Shown: positions 18,227 to 24,960 of the stretch, in pieces
Layout of the letters: each line of letters starts with the position of its first letter
Position numbering within the stretch: the first letter of the stretch is position 1
Made by a program: the position numbers and the translations under genes
Assembly (NCBI GenBank): GCA_030068525.1
Contig: JASJOS010000022.1
Location: 50,772-114,771 of the forward strand
Source of the DNA: Xanthocytophaga flava
Lineage (GTDB): Bacteria > Bacteroidota > Bacteroidia > Cytophagales > 172606-1
DNA: 64,000 nt
Direction of reading: 5' to 3'
The notes under the pieces: model-generated
Seen by the model: only the letters and a program-made list of their open reading frames with translations
Told to the model about the DNA's origin: nothing
Databases searched by the model: none

Positions 18227-21200
18227 TTATTCCACCGGATAAGAAATACCTGACTGACGTTTCTGTGCTGCTACAGCTCTTTCCAGTTCAGGGTGTGGTT
18301 TGTGTCCACGTGACCACATCGCATAAATGGCAGGAATAATGAATAATGTAAGAATAAGTGAAAAGGTAGTTCCTCCCACAATCACAATACCCATACCCAT
18401 ACGACTTTGTGCAGCGGCACCTAAGGCAACGGCAATGGGCAATGCACCCAATGCAATAGCCAGACTTGTCATCAGGATTGGACGTAAACGAGACTCTGCA
18501 GCTTCCATGATAGCATCCATTTTTGACTTCCCATGTTCACGCAACTGATTAGCGAATTCTACAATCAGAATACCATTTTTAGTAACAAGGCCAATCAGCA
18601 TAATTGTCCCGATCTGGCTGAAAATATTCCATGTCTGCCCAAACAGCCATAGTGAAAATAATGCACCGGCAACTGCCATTGGAACAGTTAGAATGATGAT
18701 AAAAGGGTCCATAAAACTTTCGAACTGAGCAGCCAGAATAAGATAGATTAATAATAAGGCCAAACCAAATGCAAACAATGTGTTAGAGCCACTTTCTCTG
18801 AAATCCCGTGATTCACCAGCCAGATCTGTAGAGAAGCTATCATCCAATACACGTTCTGCAATACGATCCATTGCCTCAATACCATCTCCTATACTCTTTC
18901 CGGGAGCCAGACCCGCAGATACAGTTGCTGACAAAAAACGATTGCTATGGTATAACTGTGGTGGGCTGCTTTGCTCTTTTATAGTAACTACATTGTCCAA
19001 TTGTATCAGATCACCTGCTGTATTTCGTACAAATATTGAAGCCAGATCCAATGGATCATCACGATCTTTCTTATCAAATTGCCCAATGACCTGATACTGC
19101 CGGCCACTCTTCATAAAATAGGCAAAACGTTGTCCACTCAGCGCTAACTGCAACGATTGAGCAACATCTATAACAGAAACTCCCAGGCTTTGTGCTTTGT
19201 CTCTATCTATTGAGACATCAAGTTCAGGTTTATTAAACTTTAAATTCACGTCTGAGGATGAGAATGTTGGATCATTTTGAACTGCGTCCATGAATTCAGG
19301 AATTTTCTCTTCCAGTTTCTGAAAATTAGGAGCCTGAATAACATATTGGACGGGTAACCCTCCTCTTCTGTTCACAGCAATAGTGGGCTGTTCTGTTACC
19401 AGAATACGTGCTTCCGAGTATCGCCGTGTCATCTGTGTGAGTTTACCAGCAATCTCCTTTTGGCTACGTTTTCGCTCCTCGGGTTGAGTCAATGACATTA
19501 TCATCCGTCCACTATTTGTAGAAGCTGTACCAAACCCTGGAGATGTAATAACCAGATTCACCTTTTTCTCAGGAATTGAATCATTAACCAACTCCATTAA
19601 CTCCTGCATAAACCGATCTGTATAATCATAAGATGAACCCTCGGGAGTAGTTACCTGTACACGTAAATAACTCCTGTCATCATAGGGTGCTGTCTCTTTT
19701 TGAAGAATGGTATAAAACAATACAATCAATCCTACACAACCCAGCACAACAGGAATGCTTAGCCACTTACGTTTCATAAAGCCTCCTAAAGCTTCTGCAT
19801 AAACAGAATTTAGCTTTTCGAAGTAAGGCTCTGTCTTCTCGTAAAACCATGACTTTTTATGTACATCTTTAATCAAGTACGCATTCAGCATAGGCGTTAA
19901 TGTTAGTGAAACAAATGCTGAAATAAGTACTGCGGCGGCAATAACAACTCCGAACTCCCGGAATAATTGTCCCACAAATCCCTGCAGGAATATAACAGGC
20001 AGGAATACTGCTGCCAGGGTAATAGAAATGGAGATAACAGCTATAAAAATCTCGTTAGATCCCTTAATAGCAGCCTCGATAGGACTCATTCCTTCTTCTA
20101 CCTTTTTAAAAATATTCTCAGTCACCACAATCCCATCATCAACCACAAGCCCCGTTGCCAGTACAATTGCCAGGAGTGTAAGTACATTGACCGAAAAGCC
20201 AAACATATACATGATAAAGAAGGTCGCAATCAATGAAACCGGAATATCAATTAATGGACGAAAGGCAATGCCCCAATCCCTGAAAAACAGGTAAATAATG
20301 ATAACTACCAGAACCAGTGCAATAATGATAGTCTCAGCAACTTCAGTAACAGACTTCTTGATAAATAAGGTATTGTCTACTCCCACGTTTAGTTGTAAAT
20401 CTTCAGGCACTTCATTTTTGATCTGCTCCAAACGTGTGTAGAAGGCGGAAGCTACTTCCAGGTAATTAGTACCTGGTTGAGGAATCACCGCCAAACCCAC
20501 CATTGGAGTTCCGGATTCAGTCATCTGTGTCTCCAGATTCTCCGGACCAAGGATAGCTTTACCAATATCACTGAAACGCACAATTTTATCTCCGGAAGTC
20601 CGGATGATTAGTCTGTTAAACTCTTCATCTGAAGAAAGATTACCTAATGTCTTTACAGTCAGTTCTGTATTAGCACCAGTTACTTTTCCGGAAGGCAATT
20701 CTACGTTTTCCCTGGTTAGTGCAGTTCTGATATCTGACACTGTTAGACCATAGGATGCCAGCTTCATAGGATCAATCCATAAACGCATCGCATATTTTTT
20801 CTGTCCGTAGATCTGTACACTACTCACCCCCGGAATGGTTTGTATACGTTGTGCAATTACGTTCTCAGCATAATCACTTAGTTCTAGTGGATTTCGTGTT
20901 TTACTACGTACTGTAAGAATAATAATCGGCTCAGAATCTGCATCTGCTTTGGATACTACAGGAGGAGAGTCCAGATCCTGTGGCAAGCTCCGTGTTGTCT
21001 GAGATACTTTATCACGCACATCATTGGCAGCTTCCTCCAGATTTTTATCCAGGTTAAACTCTATTGTAATATTACTTGTTCCTTGTGTACTCGAAGAAGA
21101 TATATTTCGGATACCATCAATGGAGTTAATAGATTTCTCCAAAGGCTCTGTAATCTGAGACTCAATAATATCAGCATTAGCTCCTGAATAACTAGTACGT

Positions 21201-21340
21201 ACAGAAATAGTAGCTGGGTCAATAGAAGGATATTCCCGAATCCCAAGAAACGTGTATCCAATAACACCAAATAAGATCAATATCAGATTGACTACAATGG
21301 TGAATACTGGTCTTTTAATACTTAATGTCGATAAACTCAT
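18227..21340 (-). CDS. RND efflux permease, AcrB/HAE-1 type
   Basis: 1037 aa, full length for the AcrB family. There are twelve predicted membrane helices in two repeats, each followed by a large periplasmic loop. The N-terminus (IKRPVFTIVVNLILILFGVIGY) and VVDDGIVVTENI near 400 in the transmembrane proton-relay region are typical. These proton-driven pumps export drugs, detergents or other amphiphiles. The adaptor gene lies 94 bp upstream on the same strand, so the two form an operon. No outer-membrane TolC-like gene is adjacent; the pump must share one encoded elsewhere. Confidence 0.95.
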   Translation of the reverse strand: MSLSTLSIKRPVFTIVVNLILILFGVIGYTFLGIREYPSIDPATISVRTSYSGANADIIESQITEPLEKSINSIDGIRNISSSSTQGTSNITIEFNLDKNLEEAANDVRDKVSQTTRSLPQDLDSPPVVSKADADSEPIIILTVRSKTRNPLELSDYAENVIAQRIQTIPGVSSVQIYGQKKYAMRLWIDPMKLASYGLTVSDIRTALTRENVELPSGKVTGANTELTVKTLGNLSSDEEFNRLIIRTSGDKIVRFSDIGKAILGPENLETQMTESGTPMVGLAVIPQPGTNYLEVASAFYTRLEQIKNEVPEDLQLNVGVDNTLFIKKSVTEVAETIIIALVLVVIIIYLFFRDWGIAFRPLIDIPVSLIATFFIMYMFGFSVNVLTLLAIVLATGLVVDDGIVVTENIFKKVEEGMSPIEAAIKGSNEIFIAVISISITLAAVFLPVIFLQGFVGQLFREFGVVIAAAVLISAFVSLTLTPMLNAYLIKDVHKKSWFYEKTEPYFEKLNSVYAEALGGFMKRKWLSIPVVLGCVGLIVLFYTILQKETAPYDDRSYLRVQVTTPEGSSYDYTDRFMQELMELVNDSIPEKKVNLVITSPGFGTASTNSGRMIMSLTQPEERKRSQKEIAGKLTQMTRRYSEARILVTEQPTIAVNRRGGLPVQYVIQAPNFQKLEEKIPEFMDAVQNDPTFSSSDVNLKFNKPELDVSIDRDKAQSLGVSVIDVAQSLQLALSGQRFAYFMKSGRQYQVIGQFDKKDRDDPLDLASIFVRNTAGDLIQLDNVVTIKEQSSPPQLYHSNRFLSATVSAGLAPGKSIGDGIEAMDRIAERVLDDSFSTDLAGESRDFRESGSNTLFAFGLALLLIYLILAAQFESFMDPFIIILTVPMAVAGALFSLWLFGQTWNIFSQIGTIMLIGLVTKNGILIVEFANQLREHGKSKMDAIMEAAESRLRPILMTSLAIALGALPIAVALGAAAQSRMGMGIVIVGGTTFSLILTLFIIPAIYAMWSRGHKPHPELERAVAAQKRQSGISYPVE

Positions 21341-21434
21341 AGAAAGTTTATTTTACAGATTCACTTACTTACCGAGAGAACAGAAAAATTCATTCCTCTC
21401 CTTTTTCTTATCTTTAGAGGCGGTATTATATTAT

Positions 21435-22517
21435 TTACCGGGTTGTATCAATAACTACCCTGACTGGTGATTCAGGTTTCAGAGACATAACCCCACTTGT
21501 CAAAACAGTATCTCCAGGATGCAAACCTGACGTAATCAGAATATCTTTTTCCCGTCTGGTAGACGTTTCTACCTTTACTTCTTTTGCTTTTCCATTTTCA
21601 CTTACAAAAACTTTCTTGCCATCCTGAATAGGGACAATAGCTTCTGTTGGAATCAAAATTGCGTCATTAATAGTAGTTAAGGGTAACTCGACACTGGTAA
21701 ATGCACCTGGCAAAAGTTCTCCTTTGGGATTATCTGCCAGAGCCCGTAATTGCAGTGTACGGGTTGTGACATCTATACGTGGCTCAATAGCATACACACG
21801 TGCCGTATATTTTTTTTCAGAACCTGCTACCGTAAAGTGAACTTCTGTATTAACTTTTAACTGATTCATATACTTTTCAGGGACAGAGAAAGTCACTTTC
21901 ACAGGATTTGTATTTACAAGATTTGCTACCGTAGTAGTTGAAGATAAATACTCTCCTACAGAAATTGCACGTAAACCTATCGTTCCTGTAAATGGAGCCC
22001 GAATCTGTGTCTTCTCCAATTGGGCCCGTATGAGTCGGGTTTGAGCCTGTAATGCTCTAAAATCAGCCAACGCCACATCGTATTCCTGCTGACTGATACT
22101 TTCCACAGCCAGAAGCTTACGCGAACGTTCCTCATTGGCAGCAGATAGCTTTTCACGGGTAAGAGCCTGAGAAAGCTGTGCTTCCAGTTCCTGATTATCA
22201 ATCTGAATCAGTAACTGGCCTTCTTTCACTATACTCCCTTCTTTAAAATAGATTCCTTTCACAAGACCTGATACCTGACTACGTATCTGAACCTGTTCAT
22301 TGGCATCAATAGACCCTGATACAGCAATAGCATCCGAAAAACGTTGTGGAGTTGCTACTATACCTGAAACCTGTACAGGTCTGGATGAGCCCCCTTTGCC
22401 TCCTCCCTTTCCAGAAGCTGTAGCCTCATCTTTTTTCTTATTCTGTATAATTCGGTATGCAACTAAAACGCCCAGGCTTATAATGACTATTGCATAAACA
22501 ATATATTTTACCTTCAT
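21435..22517 (-). CDS. RND efflux periplasmic adaptor (membrane fusion protein)
   Basis: About 360 aa from the preferred ATG at 22517. An upstream in-frame ATG at 22589 would add 24 residues before the natural membrane anchor (MKVKYIVYAIVIISLGVLVAY). After the anchor comes a Gly/Lys linker, a lipoyl half-motif (NEQVQIRSQVSGLVKGIYF), a helical hairpin (EAQLSQALTREKLSAANEE), the second lipoyl half (TQIRAPFTGTIGLRAI), and beta-barrel and membrane-proximal domains. It bridges the inner-membrane RND pump to an outer-membrane channel. First gene of the pump operon. Confidence 0.93.
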   Translation of the reverse strand: MKVKYIVYAIVIISLGVLVAYRIIQNKKKDEATASGKGGGKGGSSRPVQVSGIVATPQRFSDAIAVSGSIDANEQVQIRSQVSGLVKGIYFKEGSIVKEGQLLIQIDNQELEAQLSQALTREKLSAANEERSRKLLAVESISQQEYDVALADFRALQAQTRLIRAQLEKTQIRAPFTGTIGLRAISVGEYLSSTTTVANLVNTNPVKVTFSVPEKYMNQLKVNTEVHFTVAGSEKKYTARVYAIEPRIDVTTRTLQLRALADNPKGELLPGAFTSVELPLTTINDAILIPTEAIVPIQDGKKVFVSENGKAKEVKVETSTRREKDILITSGLHPGDTVLTSGVMSLKPESPVRVVIDTTR

Positions 22518-22752
22518 AAATTTCACTGTATTGTAAATTTCTCTATCTCTATTAGTAATAACTGCAATATAGTAGCTAATGTTATACAAACAATAAAGTA
22601 AATAGAACTATAATTGCCTCTGTATATTATCTATATGCACTATTTCATGATTAGATAATTCACTTTTTAATGAAAGTGAAACAAGCTTCCATTTTATTTA
22701 CGATTTTTTCTCAAACTTATTCACCAAACCAACGTCCATTCAAAAAAGATAC

Positions 22753-22760
22753 TATTTTTG
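22753..22760 (+). promoter_or_regulatory. Candidate -7 box for the first tRNA-like cluster
   Basis: TATTTTTG fits the Bacteroidota -7 consensus TAnnTTTG and lies 39 nt before the first tRNA-like gene. No clear -33 TTTG element is seen, and such short matches occur by chance in AT-rich DNA. Confidence 0.3.
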
Positions 22761-22799
22761 TCCTCCAGAACGTGAGTTTTCAGCATTGTTTTTTATACA

Positions 22800-22872
22800 G
22801 GGGCTGTGGTCAATTGGAAGACACTTCGACTCCGGATCGAGGAGGTTGCAGGTTCGAGTCCTGTCAGTCCCT
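22800..22872 (+). tRNA. tRNA-like gene 1, anticodon reads CCG (Arg-like)
   Basis: A cloverleaf can be folded. The acceptor stem is 22800-22806 with 22865-22871 (one G-U); the T-arm GCAGG/CCTGT has loop TTCGAGT; the D-stem has only 3 bp. The anticodon stem pairs over 6 bp (22824-22829 with 22837-22842) around loop CTCCGGA, with anticodon CCG at 22832-22834. The 6-bp stem is one too long and the base after the acceptor stem is T. CCA is not encoded. Plausible tRNA-Arg(CCG), but structurally off-standard like the others here. Confidence 0.6.
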
Positions 22873-22891
22873 ACCCTATCCTATTGTATAT

Positions 22892-22966
22892 GAGACTGTA
22901 GCTCAGATGTGGAAGAGCGCCTACCCTGCAAATAGGAGGTCGGAAGTTCGAACCTTCCCAGTCTCA
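22892..22966 (+). tRNA. tRNA-like gene 2, anticodon reads TGC (Ala-like) with C at position 33
   Basis: The acceptor stem GAGACTG/CAGTCTC, D-stem GCTC/GAGC and T-arm GGAAG-TTCGAAC-CTTCC are perfect. The anticodon arm is defective. Only four outer pairs form, position 31/39 is C-A, and loop CCTGCAA has C where U33 is almost universal. Outside this arm the gene is nearly identical to tRNA-like 4, which reads GTC. It lies 19 nt after gene 1. There is no G3:U70 pair, the alanyl-tRNA synthetase identity element. Confidence 0.6.
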
Positions 22967-22979
22967 CTAAATACTTCTG

Positions 22980-23051
22980 GAGGGAGTAGTTCAACGGAAG
23001 AATATCCGGTTGCTAACTGGAAGGGTACAAGTTCGAGTCTTGTCTTCCTCC
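22980..23051 (+). tRNA. tRNA-like gene 3, anticodon reads GCT (Ser codon) without long variable arm
   Basis: A full cloverleaf folds: acceptor GAGGGAG/CTTCCTC with one G-U, D-stem GTTC/GAAT with a G-U end pair, anticodon stem TCCGG/CTGGA, loop TTGCTAA, T-arm ACAAG-TTCGAGT-CTTGT. Anticodon GCT is at 23012-23014. True tRNA-Ser has a long variable arm; here it is five bases. The base before the acceptor stem is G and the discriminator is C, so an extra G-1:C73 pair as in tRNA-His is possible. CCA is not encoded. 13 nt after gene 2. Confidence 0.6.
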
Positions 23052-23068
23052 ATCTTTCTGTAATTAAG

Positions 23069-23099
23069 GTCAAGGGTTAGATAATTGGTGGGTCTTGAC
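23069..23099 (+). repeat. Short inverted repeat after the first tRNA-like cluster
   Basis: GTCAAG (23069-23074) pairs with CTTGAC (23094-23099), plus a G-U pair, around a 17-19-nt loop. It lies 17 nt beyond tRNA-like 3. It could be a processing or termination hairpin, or a tRNA remnant. No U-run follows. Confidence 0.35.
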
Positions 23100-23153
23100 A
23101 TATCAAAGAAAGGAGTAAAAATTAAACCCAATTCTTCCAGATACTCATAGTGC

Positions 23154-23270
23154 ATGAATGATACTGAAAATACTTCCTCGACAAAAGACGATTCATTAAA
23201 ACCAGAGATAGAAGATATAGTTTCCTTATTAGAGCTCATAACTAATATATTGAATGATATCCTAGACTAA
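23154..23270 (+). CDS. Small unknown protein, 38 aa
   Basis: ATG at 23154, with an in-frame stop 6 nt upstream, to TAA at 23268-23270. The product is acidic with a Ser/Thr-rich start (MNDTENTSSTKDD) and a leucine/isoleucine helix (IEDIVSLLELITNILNDIL). It ends 2 nt before the ATG of the LRR gene, which suggests translational coupling and supports it as a real gene. The helix faintly resembles the leucine-rich N-terminal helix of the following LRR protein. Function unknown. Confidence 0.45.
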   Translation: MNDTENTSSTKDDSLKPEIEDIVSLLELITNILNDILD

Positions 23271-23272
23271 CC

Positions 23273-24159
23273 ATGTCAGAAACCAACAACGAAACAGACA
23301 ATGTAATGCAGTTGTTACTCTCTGGTCAATTGGAAAGCATCACATTAGGACTGACAATAGCAGATTCTCTAGAGATTGATATTGAGGACTTTAAAAAAGA
23401 TATAGAAGAACTATATGATTGGATTGTCAGGATTCACAGATGGGAAAAAAGTGTGGTGTTATTGAGTGAGAAAATATATCATCTAGTACACCAGACACAT
23501 ATCTATTGCTCAGACAAGGATGCATCTACAGACTTTGTACAAGTATCTCATATACCTACAGGAATTAAATATATGGTAAATCTGATATCTATAGACCTTT
23601 CCTATAATAGATTGTGGAATTACCTGTTGAAATTGGTTGTCTTACTAATCTGGAAGAATTGTATCTAGATTACAACTTACTATCTATTCTTCCTAACGAA
23701 CTTGGAAATTGCTACAATCTGTATGAATTAAGTTTAGCAGGAAATCGCTTGCATACAGTAACAACAGCAGTTGGCAAACTGACTCACTTAAACATGCTGA
23801 ATCTGGGTAAAAACCAACTACACTCTATTCCTACTACAATAGGGCATTGTACAAAATTACGATATCTAGATGTATCAGATAATAATCTTACCTCTATCCC
23901 TCCAGAAATTGGCGATCTCAAAAATCTAACTGATTTAAGATTAAGTAATAATCCATTAGGATCTCTTCCATTAGAAATTGGTCAATTGTCCAACCTTACG
24001 ACATTGAAAGTGAATGCAACCCAACTCAAGACACTGCCAGAAGAAATAGGCAATTTGAAAAATCTGGAAGAGTTTATATCAAAGGGAAATCATTTTTCGT
24101 GGGAGGAGCAGGTTAAAATCCGCACCTGGTGGCCTAACCTAAAGATTAAATTCAAATAA
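23273..24159 (+). pseudogene. Leucine-rich-repeat protein gene broken by a -1 frameshift
   Basis: The first frame (ATG 23273) encodes an N-terminal helical domain and the first LRR, IDLSYNRL, then loses the repeat pattern. The repeats resume at once in another frame from about 23614 (ELPVEIGCLTNLEELYLDYN) and continue through seven or more SDS22-type repeats to the stop at 24159. Adding one base near 23611-23614 would restore LSYNRL-VELPVEIG. No slippery heptamer is seen, so mutation or sequencing error is likelier than programmed shifting. It lies between the two tRNA-like clusters and is related to the LRR genes at 27.6 and 29.0 kb. Confidence 0.75.
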
Positions 24160-24398
24160 ACCACCCCAGCTAAAACAGTACATTTTCAGTGTAAATCATA
24201 CCTTGGATCTCACATATTTATGCAAGTGTTGCATATCTCAAACATTTAAAATATGTTTGATTCAGTTAAAAAGCATATACAAAACGTCACAAAAAATCAT
24301 AACACTTGCAGAAAAAGGGCTGATACTCTTGAAAAGTCGCAGATTAGTGTATGTTGAGAGTTTAAGGACGTTCTTACTTTTTACAACTATAGTATACT

Positions 24399-24473
24399 TA
24401 GACTGTAGCTCAGATGTGGAAGAGCAACTGCCTGTCACGCAGTAGGTCGGAAGTTCGAACCTTCCCAGTCTAA
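24399..24473 (+). tRNA. tRNA-like gene 4, anticodon GTC (Asp-like)
   Basis: A regular cloverleaf: acceptor TAGACTG/CAGTCTA, D-stem GCTC/GAGC, anticodon stem ACTGC/GCAGT with loop CTGTCAC, T-arm GGAAG-TTCGAAC-CTTCC. Anticodon GTC is at 24434-24436. It has T1-A72 and discriminator A; tRNA-Asp normally has G1-C72 and G73, the latter a main aspartyl-tRNA synthetase determinant. CCA is not encoded. The body outside the anticodon arm nearly matches tRNA-like 2. First gene of the second cluster. Confidence 0.75.
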
Positions 24474-24507
24474 CAATCGGAAACTTTCTTTGAAAGCATA
24501 GTAAAAA

Positions 24508-24583
24508 GAGACAGTAGCTCAACTGGAAGAGCACCTGCTTTGCAAGCAGGGGGCTGGAAGTTCGAACCTTCCCTGTCTCACCA
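24508..24583 (+). tRNA. tRNA-like gene 5, anticodon TGC (Ala-like), CCA encoded
   Basis: A perfect cloverleaf: acceptor GAGACAG/CTGTCTC, D-stem GCTC/GAGC, anticodon stem CCTGC/GCAGG with loop TTTGCAA, T-arm GGAAG-TTCGAAC-CTTCC, discriminator A, then CCA in the DNA. The anticodon arm is that of tRNA-Ala(TGC), but pair 3-70 is G-C, not the G-U that alanyl-tRNA synthetase needs. Charging with alanine is therefore doubtful. Confidence 0.8.
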
Positions 24584-24592
24584 CTAAATCCG

Positions 24593-24664
24593 GAGGAAGT
24601 AGTTTAATGGACGAACGTCTGGTTGCTAACCGGATGGATAGAAGTTCGACTCTTGTCTTCCTCC
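24593..24664 (+). tRNA. tRNA-like gene 6, anticodon GCT without long variable arm
   Basis: Paralog of tRNA-like 3. Acceptor GAGGAAG/CTTCCTC is perfect and extendable by G-1:C73. D-stem GTTT/GAAC, anticodon stem TCTGG/CCGGA with loop TTGCTAA, anticodon GCT at 24625-24627. T-stem AGAAG/CTTGT has one mismatch. The variable region is five bases, which is wrong for tRNA-Ser. It starts 9 nt after the CCA of gene 5. Confidence 0.6.
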
Positions 24665-24703
24665 ATCTTTGTAACTATACCTGAAAAAACCACTATTTAC
24701 TAT

Positions 24704-24780
24704 GAGACAGTAGTTCAACTGGAAGAACGCCTGCTCCTGCAAGCAGGAAGTTGGGAGTTCGACTCTTCCCTGTCTCACCA
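24704..24780 (+). tRNA. tRNA-like gene 7, eight-base anticodon loop, CCA encoded
   Basis: Close relative of tRNA-like 5: same acceptor GAGACAG/CTGTCTC, anticodon stem CCTGC/GCAGG and encoded CCA. The loop is TCCTGCAA (24735-24742), eight bases where tRNAs have seven. Known +1 frameshift-suppressor tRNAs have such enlarged loops. D-stem GTTC/GAAC and T-arm GGGAG-TTCGACT-CTTCC (one G-C to G-C-equivalent weak end pair) also fold. Confidence 0.6.
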
Positions 24781-24782
24781 AG

Positions 24783-24854
24783 GAAACTGTAGTTCAAATG
24801 GAAGAGCATTGCTACCCGTGGCAAAGGTTGGAGGTTCGAATCCTCTCAGTTTCG
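24783..24854 (+). tRNA. tRNA-like gene 8, aberrant anticodon arm
   Basis: Acceptor GAAACTG/CAGTTTC, discriminator G, and T-arm GGAGG-TTCGAAT-CCTCT fold well. D-stem GTTC/GAGC has one weak pair. The anticodon arm pairs either as five bp with a U-G closing pair and a six-base loop ACCCGT, or as four bp with an eight-base loop. Neither gives a seven-base loop with U33, so the anticodon (CCC or CCG region near 24815-24818) cannot be assigned. Only 2 nt separate it from gene 7. Confidence 0.5.
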
Positions 24855-24872
24855 CAAAAAACTATGTATACA

Positions 24873-24946
24873 GAGGCAGTAATTTAATTGGAAGATGCCC
24901 TGGCTCATAACCTGGGCGGCTACAGGTTCGAGCCCTGTCTGCCTCT
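24873..24946 (+). tRNA. tRNA-like gene 9, anticodon CAT (Met-like)
   Basis: Acceptor GAGGCAG/CTGCCTC and T-arm ACAGG-TTCGAGC-CCTGT are perfect, and the loop CTCATAA carries CAT at 24906-24908. The anticodon stem CCTGG/CCTGG has a central T-T mismatch, and the D-stem is very weak. The discriminator is T, where methionine tRNAs have A. It ends 14 nt before the ATG of the SDR gene, on the same strand. Confidence 0.6.
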
Positions 24947-24960
24947 ACCCTATATCAATT

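Noticed and set aside
22670..23080. 136-codon + strand ORF over the first tRNA-like cluster
   Set aside because: It covers three folded tRNA-like genes and its protein has no family features or credible start context; open by chance.
22991..23239. 82-codon minus-strand ORF
   Set aside because: Its C-terminal third lies inside tRNA-like 3, and it overlaps the more plausible + strand 38-codon ORF.
23605..23640. Programmed -1 frameshift in the LRR gene
   Set aside because: No X-XXY-YYZ slippery heptamer or downstream stem was found; a one-base deletion explains the break better.
24262..24534. Minus-strand 90-codon ORF and + strand ORFs at 24203 and 24623
   Set aside because: They run through tRNA-like genes 4-9 and lack coding composition.
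22800..24946. Prophage or integrated phage tRNA island
   Set aside because: No integrase, structural, lysis or replication gene lies nearby, and the tRNA-like genes are faulty rather than decoding-optimised.
24895..24960. Upstream extension of the SDR ORF into tRNA-like 9
   Set aside because: The extra residues would be encoded by the tRNA-like gene; the ATG at 24961 directly follows it and starts a natural N-terminus.
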